NCBI RefSeq assembly: GCF_013377535.1
Contig: NZ_JABCJE010000011.1
Span: 62,001 to 126,000 of the forward strand
From: Donghicola mangrovi
GTDB lineage: Bacteria; Pseudomonadota; Alphaproteobacteria; Rhodobacterales; Rhodobacteraceae
Direction of reading: 5' to 3'
DNA length: 64,000 nucleotides
Shown piece after piece: positions 25,775 to 34,224 of this stretch. A program made the translations under genes and the position numbers. The first letter of the stretch is position 1; each line of letters opens with the position of its first letter. Under the pieces are notes generated by a model that was not told where the DNA came from, did no database searches, and saw only the letters and a program-made list of their open reading frames with translations.

Positions 25775-26419
25775 ATGCCCTCGGGAATCAGAGTTAAGAT
25801 CTGCGGTCTGAGCACCGTAGAAGACGTGCGCGCCGTGGCCGATGCTGGGGCGCGCTACGTTGGTTTTGTGTTCTTTGCCAAAAGCCCGCGCAACGTGACC
25901 ATCGAACAAGCCCGTGAATTGGCGCTCGAGGTGCCTTTGGGCGTGGCCAAGGTGGCGCTGACCGTGAACGCGGACAACGCCCTGCTGGACGCCATCACAG
26001 AGGCTGTGCCGCTGGATATGATCCAGTTGCACGGGTCCGAAAGCCCCGAGCGGGTGGCCGAGGTCAAGGCGCGCTATGGCTTGCCGGTGATGAAGGCGCT
26101 TGGCGTTGCCGATGCCGAAGACCTGCCCAAAATCGCCGATTACGAGACGGTTGCGGACCAGCTCTTGATCGACGCAAAGCCGCCCAAGGGCGCGGATTTG
26201 CCAGGTGGCAACGGGCTGGCCTTTGACTGGCGTTTGCTGGAGGGCCGCGAATGGGCGGTGCCGTGGATGCTGGCAGGGGGCCTGCACCCCGAGAACGTGG
26301 CCGAGGCGATTGCCCGCACCGGCGCCCGTCAGGTGGACGTGTCGTCCGGCGTCGAAAGCGCGCCGGGGGTCAAGGATGCCGCCAAAATCACCGCTTTCGT
26401 ACAGGCCGCACTGGCCTGA
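25775..26419 (+). CDS. trpF: phosphoribosylanthranilate isomerase
   Basis: 214 residues from ATG 25775. A (beta/alpha)8 barrel enzyme of tryptophan synthesis that converts phosphoribosylanthranilate to the CdRP ketose. The general base Cys is in [12 protein letters not shown] at the N terminus. [12 protein letters not shown] and IQLHGSES are typical. The acid Asp is in [10 protein letters not shown], and the phosphate site comprises [10 protein letters not shown] and [15 protein letters not shown]. It is followed after 115 bp by trpB; no trpA is seen downstream in this window. Confidence 0.95.
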   Translation: MPSGIRVKICGLSTVEDVRAVADAGARYVGFVFFAKSPRNVTIEQARELALEVPLGVAKVALTVNADNALLDAITEAVPLDMIQLHGSESPERVAEVKARYGLPVMKALGVADAEDLPKIADYETVADQLLIDAKPPKGADLPGGNGLAFDWRLLEGREWAVPWMLAGGLHPENVAEAIARTGARQVDVSSGVESAPGVKDAAKITAFVQAALA

Positions 26420-26534
26420 TCCGGCGCATTGTGGGGCCCCGTTCGCAGGGGCCGCACATTTCGCCGCTTTTCGCTGGAAATGCCGCCCTTTGTTGCATAT
26501 CCACGTGCAAAATCTCAGTTGAAAGGCGCCCGAG

Positions 26535-27779
26535 ATGAATGATCTTTTCAACAGCTTCATGACCGGACCCGATGAAAAAGGCCGTTTCGGCCAGTTCGGT
26601 GGACGCTTCGTGTCGGAAACGTTGATGCCGCTGATCCTCGAACTGGAGGCCCAGTACGAGCGTGCCAAAACCGATCCCGAATTCTGGGCCGAGATGGACT
26701 ATCTGTGGAAACACTATGTGGGCCGTCCGTCGCCCCTGTATTTCGCAGAGCGCCTGACCGAAGAGCTTGGCGGGGCCAAGGTGTACTTCAAGCGCGACGA
26801 GCTGAACCACACCGGCGCCCACAAGATCAACAACGTGCTGGGTCAGATCATTCTGGCGCGCCGCATGGGCAAGACCCGCATCATCGCGGAAACCGGTGCC
26901 GGCCAGCACGGCGTTGCGACCGCGACCGTTTGTGCGAAATTTGGTCTGAAATGCGTTGTTTATATGGGCGCGCACGACGTTGAGCGTCAGAAGCCCAACG
27001 TGTTCCGCATGCGCCTTCTGGGGGCTGACGTGATCCCCGTGACCAGCGGCCGTGGCACCCTGAAGGACGCCATGAACGATGCGCTGCGCGACTGGGTGAC
27101 CAACGTCAACGAGACCTTCTACTGCATCGGCACCGTGGCCGGTCCGCACCCCTATCCGGCGATGGTTCGCGACTTCCAGTCGATCATCGGCAAGGAAACC
27201 CGTGAACAGATCATGGAAGCCGAAGGCCGTCTGCCCGACACTCTGGTCGCGGCGATCGGTGGCGGTTCCAACGCGATGGGCCTGTTTTATCCGTTCCTCG
27301 ACGATGCCAGCGTGAACATCATCGGCGTCGAAGCGGGCGGCAAAGGCGTGGACGAGAAGATGGAGCACTGCGCGTCGCTGACCGGCGGTCGCCCCGGCGT
27401 GCTGCACGGCAACCGCACCTATCTGCTGCAGGACGAGGATGGCCAAATCCTTGAAGGGCATAGCATTTCGGCGGGTCTGGACTATCCGGGCATCGGGCCG
27501 GAGCACAGCTGGCTGCACGAAACCGGCCGCGCCAAATACGTGTCGATCACCGACAAAGAGGCGCTGGGCGCGTTCGAGCTGTCCTGCCGGACCGAGGGCA
27601 TTATCCCCGCGCTGGAGCCCTGCCACGCGCTGGCACATGTGGCCAAGATCGCACCGACCCTGCCCAAGGATCACCTGCTGGTCATGAACATGTGTGGCCG
27701 CGGCGACAAAGACATCTTTACCGTCGCACGCCATCTGGGTGTGAACATCGCCGGCTCCGAGGGCCGCGATCTGGGTTAA
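26535..27779 (+). CDS. trpB: tryptophan synthase beta chain
   Basis: A 414-residue PLP enzyme making tryptophan from indole and serine. The N terminus has [16 protein letters not shown]. The PLP lysine is Lys97 in [10 protein letters not shown], followed by the [12 protein letters not shown] loop and the phosphate loop GGGSNAMG. The C-terminal CGRGDKD motif is present. All features are those of the TrpB1 type that normally pairs with TrpA. A perfect terminator follows, so trpA must be transcribed elsewhere. Confidence 0.97.
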   Translation: MNDLFNSFMTGPDEKGRFGQFGGRFVSETLMPLILELEAQYERAKTDPEFWAEMDYLWKHYVGRPSPLYFAERLTEELGGAKVYFKRDELNHTGAHKINNVLGQIILARRMGKTRIIAETGAGQHGVATATVCAKFGLKCVVYMGAHDVERQKPNVFRMRLLGADVIPVTSGRGTLKDAMNDALRDWVTNVNETFYCIGTVAGPHPYPAMVRDFQSIIGKETREQIMEAEGRLPDTLVAAIGGGSNAMGLFYPFLDDASVNIIGVEAGGKGVDEKMEHCASLTGGRPGVLHGNRTYLLQDEDGQILEGHSISAGLDYPGIGPEHSWLHETGRAKYVSITDKEALGAFELSCRTEGIIPALEPCHALAHVAKIAPTLPKDHLLVMNMCGRGDKDIFTVARHLGVNIAGSEGRDLG

Positions 27780-27803
27780 CAAACCCTGACACCATCGAAT
27801 CGG

Positions 27804-27831
27804 ATCCCGCAGGGCAACCTGCGGGATTTTG
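27804..27831 (+). terminator. intrinsic terminator of trpB
   Basis: ATCCCGCAGG (27804-27813) and CCTGCGGGAT (27818-27827) form a perfect stem around a GCAA tetraloop, followed by TTTT. Confidence 0.92.
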
Positions 27832-28058
27832 CGTTTCTGGCCTTGTAAAACAGGGGAATCCGGCTGCCATCTTCCGTATGGAGTACGTCTGGCTTCCGTC
27901 ATGACGTTCAAGGTGGACGCTATACCGCTGGTTTACGGGCGGTTACTGCCCGTTTGGTGGGCCGGTTTATACCCTGCGGCGCATTTTCGAGCGGGCCGGG
28001 GACGGGCAAGGGTCGATCCAACGCCGGAATTCCTCTGGCTGCATCGGGAGAGACCCAC

Positions 28059-28739
28059 ATGATCAAGACCTTTACCGTTCGCGCTGCATTGTTCGCAGCG
28101 ACCGCGACCTTGGGCGCACAGGCGCAGGCCCTGACCGTATCCGAGGCCATCACCGCAACCACCGACGCGGGCTATAGCGCCGTGGCGGTCCGCACCTCGC
28201 GCGATGGGACCGTGACGTCGGTTCTGGCGACCGACGGCACCAGCTACTACGAGATCGACTATGACACCGACACCGGCGAGGCGACCTCGACCACCGAGGT
28301 GACCCCGCGCAACAGCACCTTCGAAACCCTGTCCAGCGATGACGCCGCCGCCGCGATTGCCGCCGCCGAGGACGCAGGTCTGACCGTTGTGGGCATCCGC
28401 GAGACCGACAGCGGCGCAGAAGTGATCGCGACCGACGGCACCACCACCTATGAGGTCAGCTATGACAGCTCGACCGGCGAGACGACCACCACCGAAGCCA
28501 CCCGTGGCCACGGCAAGGGCGGCCGTCATGGTCACGACGATGATGACGACAGTACCACGTCGGATGACAGCAGCACGACCACGTCGGACGACAGCAGCGA
28601 CGATAGCTCGACCGATGACAGCAGCGACGATAGCTCTGACGATAGCTCGGACGACGACAGTGACAGCGACTCGGGTCACGACCATGGCGGCCGCGATGGC
28701 GGTGACCGCGAAGGTGGCCACGGCGGCGGTCGTCACTAA
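28059..28739 (+). CDS. secreted protein with two PepSY-like repeats and a Ser/Asp-rich, His/Gly-rich tail
   Basis: 226 residues from ATG 28059 behind GGGAGAG. A signal peptide (about 1-24, ending AQAQA) is followed by two similar modules at about 26-79 and 93-146. Both carry an Ala-Gly pair (TDAGYSAV / EDAGLTVV) and the shared strand ATDGT..YE(I/V).YD, which is PepSY-like. From residue 147 the chain is low-complexity: HGKGGRHGHD, many SDD/DDSS units, and a GHDHGGRDGG..HGGGRH end. Asp clusters and His-Gly runs suggest cation binding, which is inference. It is the first of three acidic secreted proteins ending at a membrane LuxR-type regulator. Confidence 0.75.
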   Translation: MIKTFTVRAALFAATATLGAQAQALTVSEAITATTDAGYSAVAVRTSRDGTVTSVLATDGTSYYEIDYDTDTGEATSTTEVTPRNSTFETLSSDDAAAAIAAAEDAGLTVVGIRETDSGAEVIATDGTTTYEVSYDSSTGETTTTEATRGHGKGGRHGHDDDDDSTTSDDSSTTTSDDSSDDSSTDDSSDDSSDDSSDDDSDSDSGHDHGGRDGGDREGGHGGGRH

Positions 28740-29009
28740 GGTCTGCGGACGGGCAGGGGGCGGATGGCTTGGTCATCGGGTCCCCCTGCAAACGGCCCAA
28801 GAAACGTTGGGGGTTCGGCGGGGTCATATACCTGAGGGCAGATAGGAATGTGGCACGGCTGCCTTAATTTCCGCTGTAAACCTGCGGTCTAATAGCGGCT
28901 AAGTGGCTGTTCTGGATGGGGTTTATGGGGGAAAGGCGGTTTACGGATCAGAGGCCAGCGGTCATCACCTGCAATGCTGAATATGTAATTTCAGCTAAAT
29001 TGGAGAGTA

Positions 29010-29441
29010 ATGATGACCAAGGTTTCGACCATCCGCGCCGCTCTGTTCGCTGCGGTTTCTGTATGTGCTGTTTCCGCTCAGGCGATGCCGATGAGCGTAG
29101 TTGTTGTGGCCTCTTCGGGCAGCTTTGGCGCGGCGCGTAGCATCGCGGACAAAGACGGCGCGGGGAAAACCGAAAGCACCAAACAGGGATGCTCGGGCTC
29201 GGGTGAGGCGAGTGCGACCACTGGAACGGACGCTTCGGACGACACCGCGACTGACGACAGCGCATCGGACGACACTGCTGCTTCGGATGAGACTGCGACC
29301 GACGACACCGCAACCGAAGAGACCACCGACGACACCAGCACCGAGGACACCACTTCGGACGACACCACCACCGAGGACACCTCTACCACCGACACGTCGG
29401 GCACGGGTATTTCCGTTGGTGGCGCGTTGACCGCGTCCTAA
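29010..29441 (+). CDS. small secreted Thr/Asp/Glu-rich low-complexity protein
   Basis: 143 residues starting at ATG 29010 or 29013 after TTGGAGAGT. A signal peptide (about 1-25, ending VSAQA) leads into a short hydrophobic stretch (MSVVVVASSGSF). A long disordered region of DDTAT, DETAT and EDTTS units from about residue 70 to 130 follows, then GTGISVGGALTAS at the end. There is no PepSY module. The signal peptide resembles that of the preceding protein (TIRAALFA versus TVRAALFA), which hints at duplication of the secretion leader. No function is recognised. It lies 270 bp after its upstream neighbour, in its own transcription context. Confidence 0.6.
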   Translation: MMTKVSTIRAALFAAVSVCAVSAQAMPMSVVVVASSGSFGAARSIADKDGAGKTESTKQGCSGSGEASATTGTDASDDTATDDSASDDTAASDETATDDTATEETTDDTSTEDTTSDDTTTEDTSTTDTSGTGISVGGALTAS

Positions 29442-29554
29442 GGTGGTGCGGGACCTGGGGGCTGGTCTTGTTATTTCACCGCTGCCATAGGCAGCAGCGT
29501 CCCCCGCGTGTATGATGCGGGGGGCACTTTGATCACCTGACCGGAATGGCTTTT

Positions 29555-30055
29555 ATGCGAACGCTTCTGAAAACTGTCTGTGTCTGCCTGTGCGCGGCGC
29601 TGCCGATGGCGGCCCATGCGCAATCGGTGAAGGACGAGATCATCGCCGATCTGGTCAAGGACGGGTACACCGAGATCACGGTCTCGCGGACTTTGCTGGG
29701 GCGGCTGCGGTTTATTGGCGTGGGGCAGAACGGCACCCGAGAGGTTGTCGTGCAGCCCAGCAACGGGGCCATTCTGCGCGACCACGTGGATGACGATGAT
29801 GACGAGCGGACCGCGCGGACCTCGGGCAATGATGATCGCGGCGGGTCGGGCAGCACGGCGGGTTCGGACGACAGTTCGGGATCGGGCGATAGTGGCTCGG
29901 CGTCCGATGACAGTGGCGGCGACGATGGCGGCAAGGATGACGGCCGTGATGAGGGCCACGGCGGCAAGGACGATGACAAAAGTGATGACAAAGACAATGA
30001 TCGCGGGAATGATCGGGATGACGGTCACGATAACGATCGTGGGAGGGACCGATGA
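29555..30055 (+). CDS. secreted PepSY-like protein with Asp/Lys/Arg-rich tail
   Basis: 166 residues from ATG 29555; an ATG at 29546 is the alternative. A signal peptide (about 1-23, ending AAHAQ) is followed by a single module at about 24-78: VKDEIIADLVKDGYTEITVSRTL, LRFIGVGQNGTREVVVQP and NGAILRDH. This has the helix-strand-strand pattern of PepSY-type domains. The rest is a charged disordered tail (DDDDDER, SDDSGGDDGGKDDGRDEGHGG, DKDNDRGNDRDD). Its last 4 bp overlap the start of the LuxR-type gene, so the two are translationally coupled, which points to a functional link. Confidence 0.7.
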   Translation: MRTLLKTVCVCLCAALPMAAHAQSVKDEIIADLVKDGYTEITVSRTLLGRLRFIGVGQNGTREVVVQPSNGAILRDHVDDDDDERTARTSGNDDRGGSGSTAGSDDSSGSGDSGSASDDSGGDDGGKDDGRDEGHGGKDDDKSDDKDNDRGNDRDDGHDNDRGRDR

Positions 30056-30591
30056 CCGAACGTAAAAAGGCGTTGCAGGTCGAGCGCGTGATCATGGTTT
30101 CAGTGATCGCGCTTCAGGCGTTTTGTGCCCTCATTTTCATTTGGGAAATTTTCGTTTCGGTTCTGGGACTGCCGTTCAATCTGGTCCCGTGGGGTCTGTT
30201 CGAGCTGGTGGAAATTGGGGCCGCCGTCGGATTGGGTCTGGGGATCGTGCTGGGCGGGATGGTGCTGCGCAACACCGCGCGCCGGGCCCAGCGGGCCGAG
30301 GAACGGCTGCGGGCGGCGTCCCGCGAATTTCTGGAACTGCTGGAAGAGCGGTTTGTGGATTGGGGGCTGACCCCCGCAGAGCGCGACGTGGCGCTGTTTG
30401 CCTTCAAGGGGCTGACGACCGCCGAGATTGCGGGGCTGCGCAACACCTCTGAAGGCACAGTCAAGGCGCAGACCGCCGCGATTTACCGCAAGGCGGGCGT
30501 GTCGGGCCGAGCGCAGCTAATGAGCGTGGTCATCGAGGACCTGCTGATGGACGAAACCCAGCCCAGCCCGTTCCGTCAGGCGGCGGAATAA
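30052..30591 (+). CDS. membrane-anchored LuxR-type (HTH) transcriptional regulator
   Basis: 179 residues. Two membrane helices lie at about 12-36 and 50-72, a charged probable coiled coil at 74-100, and then a LuxR/GerE helix-turn-helix at about 106-165. The HTH has LTPAERDVALFAFKG, LTTAEIAGLRNTSEGTVKAQ (recognition helix) and IYRKAGVSGRAQL. There is no receiver or autoinducer domain, so the signal must come through the membrane segment or a partner. The start overlaps the preceding PepSY-like gene (ATGA), making that secreted protein the obvious candidate input. The C-terminal 16 bp overlap the DUF2237 gene on the other strand. Confidence 0.82.
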   Translation: MTERKKALQVERVIMVSVIALQAFCALIFIWEIFVSVLGLPFNLVPWGLFELVEIGAAVGLGLGIVLGGMVLRNTARRAQRAEERLRAASREFLELLEERFVDWGLTPAERDVALFAFKGLTTAEIAGLRNTSEGTVKAQTAAIYRKAGVSGRAQLMSVVIEDLLMDETQPSPFRQAAE

Positions 30592-30950
30592 AGCTCTAGT
30601 ACTTCGATCGGGACGATTTCGAGGGCGCGCTGGTGGGTGGCCTCGAGGTCGACCAAGGGGGCGCAACCTTCGTCATGGGCCTGCAGGAAGCGGCTGGCGC
30701 AGAGGCACCATTTGTCCCCGTCCTTGAGCCCCGTGAACCCGAATTCGGGGCGGGGTGTGCTCAGGTCATTTCCCACATATTTCGAGAACGCCAGGAATTC
30801 GGCGGTCATCACGGCGCAGACCGTGTGGCTGCCCCTGTCCTGATCGCAGGTGTTGCAGGACCCGTCGCGGAAAAAGCCCGTCAGGGGCTTGGTCGAGCAG
30901 GGCCGTAGGGGGCCGCCGTTCACGTTCACAGAGGGGTCTTTGCGGATCAC
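30576..30950 (-). CDS. DUF2237 family protein
   Basis: 124 residues of the DUF2237 family, recognised by NVNGGPLRPCSTKPLTGFFRDG, CNTCDQDRGSHTVCAVMTAEFL, KYVGNDLSTPRPEFGF and GDKWCLCASRF. The conserved cysteines and the GDKWCLCA motif suggest metal binding or redox chemistry, but no function is established for the family. Single small cytoplasmic domain, no signal peptide. It is convergent with the LuxR-type gene and shares 16 bp with it. It is preceded on its strand by 62 bp after the pth stop. Confidence 0.88.
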   Translation of the reverse strand: MIRKDPSVNVNGGPLRPCSTKPLTGFFRDGSCNTCDQDRGSHTVCAVMTAEFLAFSKYVGNDLSTPRPEFGFTGLKDGDKWCLCASRFLQAHDEGCAPLVDLEATHQRALEIVPIEVLELYSAA

Positions 30951-31012
30951 AGCGCGCGCCTTTCATGGATGCCACAATAGCTTAGCGCATCCTTGGCTGC
31001 TGGCTAGCCCCC

Positions 31013-31726
31013 TTAGCGGAACTTGTCCGCGAGCTTTTGTAGGGGCGAGCGGTTGTCCTCGGGCTCGGCCTGCGGGGCGGGGGCCTCGGGGCGCGGGGTA
31101 GGGGCCTGTTTGGGGCCTTTGCCCTGCGGGGCCTGACCGGTGCCGGTGCCGCTGCGGGGCGGGTTCACGCGCAAGGCCACAGCGTTCTGGAACTTGGCGT
31201 TGTCGCCGCGGGCCAGCGCGGGCGCGCCGTCCGAGATGCCGCGCATCATATCGTCGAGCCAGTCCTGTTCGGCCTTGGCAAAGTCGTTCAGTACATAGGA
31301 GGCGACTTTGTCCTTGTGACCGGGGTGGCCGATGCCCAGACGGACGCGGCCATAGTTTTCACCGATGTGCTGGTGGATCGAGCGCAGCCCGTTATGGCCC
31401 GCATGACCGCCGCCCTGTTTGACGCGCAGCTTGCCGGGGGCCAGATCCAGTTCGTCGTGGAACACGATCACGTCCTGCGGTTCCAGTTTGTAATAGCGCA
31501 TCGCCTCGCCCACGGACTGGCCGGAGAGGTTCATGAAGGTCTCGGGTTTCAGCAGGACGGCGCGGTCGCTGCCAAAGCGCCCTTCGGAGAGCTGGCCGCT
31601 GAAGCGCGATTTCCAGCCGGGAAAGCCGTGATCTTCGGCGATGCGATCCAGCGCCATGAAGCCGATGTTGTGACGGTTTCCGGCATATTTCGGACCGGGG
31701 TTTCCAAGACCGACAAAGAGAAGCAT
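31013..31726 (-). CDS. pth: peptidyl-tRNA hydrolase with C-terminal extension
   Basis: 237 residues from ATG 31726 behind AAAGG. Recycles peptidyl-tRNAs released from stalled ribosomes. The family core is clear: FVGLGNPGPKYAGNRHNIGF with catalytic His19, KPETFMNLSG, VFHDELDLAPGKLRVKQGGGHAGHNGLRS, and RLGIGHPG. Beyond about residue 190 there is an added Pro/Ala/Gln-rich tail ending SPLQKLADKFR, about 45 residues longer than enterobacterial Pth. It follows rplY after a terminator, a common pairing (rplY-pth). Confidence 0.95.
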   Translation of the reverse strand: MLLFVGLGNPGPKYAGNRHNIGFMALDRIAEDHGFPGWKSRFSGQLSEGRFGSDRAVLLKPETFMNLSGQSVGEAMRYYKLEPQDVIVFHDELDLAPGKLRVKQGGGHAGHNGLRSIHQHIGENYGRVRLGIGHPGHKDKVASYVLNDFAKAEQDWLDDMMRGISDGAPALARGDNAKFQNAVALRVNPPRSGTGTGQAPQGKGPKQAPTPRPEAPAPQAEPEDNRSPLQKLADKFR

Positions 31727-31801
31727 CGCGCGGGCCTTTCTGATCACTGCTGTTTCGGGGGCGTTATGCCCTTAGTGGCGTCCAAGCGCCACCCTGCAAC
31801 G

Positions 31802-31828
31802 AAAAACGGAGCCGCGAGGGCTCCGTTT
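31802..31828 (-). terminator. intrinsic terminator of rplY
   Basis: AAACGGAGCC (31804-31813) and GGCTCCGTTT (31819-31828) form a 10-bp stem. On the minus strand a run of five T follows. It lies between rplY and pth. Confidence 0.85.
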
Positions 31829-31857
31829 CCGTATCCGTAGGGATCGAAGGGGGAAGA

Positions 31858-32463
31858 TTATTCTTCGCCTTCGTCGTCGCTCGCTACCAGACCTGCGGGC
31901 GCCGAGATGTTCGCGATTACGAAATCGCGGCCGGTGATGACCGGCGAGGTGCCTTCGGGCAGCTCGATGTCCGAGATGTGGATGACGTCGCCGATCTGAC
32001 GGCCGGTCAGGTCAACGGTCAGCTTCTCGGGGATGTCGCCAGCCAGAACGTTCAGTTCTACGTCAGCGCGGACAACGGTCAGAACGCCGCCCTTTTTGAT
32101 GCCGGGTGCTGCATCTTCGTTGATGAAGTCAACGTGGATGAACAGGTTCACGCGGCTGGTGCGACGCAGGCGCAGGAAGTCAACGTGGGTGGGAAGGTCT
32201 TTGACGACGTCACGCTGAACAGCGCGGCATACGACGCGAACGTCTTCCTGACCTTCGACCTTCAGGTTCCACAGCTGCGACAGGAAGCGGCCGTTTTTCA
32301 GCGCTTTGATCAGCTTGTTGAAGGGGATGTTGATCGGCAGGGGATCCTGACCGCCACCGTAGACGATACCCGGAACCAGGTTCTCGCGACGAGCTTGACG
32401 AGCGGCCCCCTTGCCTGTCCCCGTACGTGCTTGTGCTTCAAAATCAAGGACTTCAGTAGCCAT
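31858..32463 (-). CDS. rplY: 50S ribosomal protein L25 (CTC/TL5 type)
   Basis: 201 residues from ATG 32463 with a TTTGGAG ribosome-binding site; the open frame extends upstream but without a start signal. The N-terminal L25 domain (about 1-95: [32 protein letters not shown]) binds 5S rRNA. The C-terminal TL5-type beta domain (about 96-190) has [20 protein letters not shown]-like [18 protein letters not shown], and [10 protein letters not shown]. An acidic end (SDDEGEE) follows. Length matches the CTC form general in alphaproteobacteria, twice that of E. coli L25. Confidence 0.96.
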   Translation of the reverse strand: MATEVLDFEAQARTGTGKGAARQARRENLVPGIVYGGGQDPLPINIPFNKLIKALKNGRFLSQLWNLKVEGQEDVRVVCRAVQRDVVKDLPTHVDFLRLRRTSRVNLFIHVDFINEDAAPGIKKGGVLTVVRADVELNVLAGDIPEKLTVDLTGRQIGDVIHISDIELPEGTSPVITGRDFVIANISAPAGLVASDDEGEE

Positions 32464-32691
32464 GATTAATCTCCAAAAATTGTGGGCATCCTCCAAGGGT
32501 GTATGCCCGGTCAATGGCCGGTTCGCGCCGGCCCCAAAACGCAAAGCCCCGCGCGTTTCGGCGGCGGGACTGTCCGTTCGCGGGCGTATAGGGGAAAACG
32601 GGTCCAAAGGAAAGGCCGGATCACAGGGGAATCCGGCCTGAATGGCGAAAAACCGGTGGTTTTTGCGGGGTGGGGGCCTGTTTGGCGGCGG

Positions 32692-33327
32692 TTATGATTC
32701 GTCGCCAGGCAGTTCGGTGTGCAGATAGCCCCCCGATTTGATCAGCGCATCATAGAGCGCGTATTCCTCCGCCCGTTCCTGCCGGAAGCGCTGGGCCAGT
32801 TCGTCGGACAGCGGGGTCGGGGCCTTGGGCGAGACGTTTTTGCGCGGGATTTTGGGCATCTCGCCGAAGATATTGGCGAGGAACTCGTTCAGAAGCTCGG
32901 CGTGTTCGATCGCAAAGAGGTGCTGCACGGCGTTGGTGCCGTCCTTGCCCATGACGAAGTGGAGTTGGTTGCCCACGGAGGCGGCGGGGGTGGGCTTGGG
33001 GTCCAGAGATTGCAGAAGGAACTCCTCGAACGTCATGTTGGCGGTCGAGTTCTTGTCGTTCACACGCAGGCGCGAGCGGTATTTGTACCAGCTGCGCATC
33101 TGGTCGAGGGGTTCACGCAGAACGGCCATCCGCTCGGGGCGGAGGTTGAAGGTTTTGTCCAGAAAGGGGGCAAAGGCGCGCTCATACTTGCGCACGTTCA
33201 TATGCTTGGCCGCAGGCGCGCCGCGCATGATGATGTCGGCTTTGCCCTTGAGGGCGGCCTGATAGGAGGTGGTGCCGGTCTTGGGGACGGCAAAGAAAAC
33301 CAAGTTGTGCTTTAGAAAAACCAGCAT
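32692..33327 (-). CDS. sulfotransferase family protein
   Basis: 211 residues from ATG 33327. A P-loop-like sulfotransferase: the PAPS 5'-phosphosulfate loop is AVPKTGTTSYQAAL at about 13-26, and the 3'-phosphate site is VLREPLDQMRSWYKYRSR around residue 69. The C terminus is charged and Pro-containing (KIPRKNVSPKAPTPLSDEL). Such proteins move sulfate from PAPS to sugars or lipids, and similar genes are frequent in marine Rhodobacterales. The acceptor is unknown. It is a single gene with no linked glycan cluster. Confidence 0.82.
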   Translation of the reverse strand: MLVFLKHNLVFFAVPKTGTTSYQAALKGKADIIMRGAPAAKHMNVRKYERAFAPFLDKTFNLRPERMAVLREPLDQMRSWYKYRSRLRVNDKNSTANMTFEEFLLQSLDPKPTPAASVGNQLHFVMGKDGTNAVQHLFAIEHAELLNEFLANIFGEMPKIPRKNVSPKAPTPLSDELAQRFRQERAEEYALYDALIKSGGYLHTELPGDES

Positions 33328-33431
33328 GAAATTCCCCGTGTTTCCGCATGGTTGTCCGCTGGCGGGGGCGGTTGTCAAGGATTGCGAACCGTAAGCCCTG
33401 TGGCCGGGGTGCGGGACGGCCTGCGGCCGAT

Positions 33432-33458
33432 GGGTATTTATGCCAAGATGAAGGGGGC
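33432..33458 (+). repeat. dispersed intergenic element, copy 2
   Basis: GGGTATTT, two bases, then GCCAAGATGAAGGGGGC, parallel to copy 1. It sits in the divergent region between the sulfotransferase and the gene at 33526. Confidence 0.5.
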
Positions 33459-33525
33459 TCAGTTTTCTGGAAATTCGGGCGGGGGCGCGGTATGCACAAG
33501 CGTAAGTGTGCGTTTGGAGGATGTC

Positions 33526-34155
33526 ATGGCGCCCGAAGAGGTCGAAGCCCTGTTTACCCGCAGTAGCGGCCAGTATCTGTTTGCCCGTTGGGGGCGGCCC
33601 ATTGCGCCGGTGGTTTTCGGGGTCGAGGAGGCGACGCTTCAGGTGGTGAAGGGCGCGCTGGAGGCGGTCGCCGCGCTGGCGGGGCATCAACTGGCCGAGA
33701 CGGATCCAGAGCTGGGCTCCAACCTGATGGTGTTTTTCTTTCGCGAGTGGAAAGAGCTGACCGAAGTGCCCCATATGGAGCAGCTGGTGCCCGATCTGGA
33801 GCCCTTGGTTCAGCGGCTGGAGGCGGCCGAGGCGAACCAGTACCGGTTCTTCCGGTTCGACAAGCAGGGGGCGATCCGTGCGGCCTTTGTTTTCCTGCGG
33901 ATGGACGAGGAACTGTCGAAGGTGCCGGCCGAAACCTTGGCCCTGTCGCAGGTGGTGCAGACCATTCTGCTGTGGTCCGATGAGGCGTTCCGCGAACAGT
34001 CGCCCTTGGCCGTGGCGGGGGGACATACCATCCTGCGGCCCGATTTCGCGGGGCTGATCAAGGCGGCCTATGATCCGGTAATGCCTGCGGTGGCTCAGGA
34101 TGCCAGCCATGCCCTGCGCCTGTCCGCGCGGGTGGGGATGTATGCGCCTTTGTAA
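33526..34155 (+). CDS. conserved-looking hypothetical protein
   Basis: 209 residues from ATG 33526, chosen because GGAGGATGTC lies just in front; the frame is open to 33352 but that part covers a repeat element and shows biased composition. No known domain was recognised. Visible are an N-terminal acidic helix (APEEVEALFTRSS), EATLQVVKGALEAVAALAGHQLAETD, LMVFFFREWKEL, and VQTILLWSDEAFREQSP. It reads as a soluble alpha/beta protein without signal peptide or membrane helix. The codon pattern matches neighbours, supporting a real gene. Function unknown. Confidence 0.7.
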   Translation: MAPEEVEALFTRSSGQYLFARWGRPIAPVVFGVEEATLQVVKGALEAVAALAGHQLAETDPELGSNLMVFFFREWKELTEVPHMEQLVPDLEPLVQRLEAAEANQYRFFRFDKQGAIRAAFVFLRMDEELSKVPAETLALSQVVQTILLWSDEAFREQSPLAVAGGHTILRPDFAGLIKAAYDPVMPAVAQDASHALRLSARVGMYAPL

Positions 34156-34224
34156 GGCATGATGAGGGTTGTGGAGCAGGGGCGGCGCGCATAGGGTCGG
34201 GCCTGTCGAGCAAGAGGCACTTTC

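Noticed and set aside
28500-28740. Possible CRISPR-like or satellite repeat
   Set aside because: The repeats are short degenerate Ser/Asp codons within a coding region, with no spacers and no cas genes.
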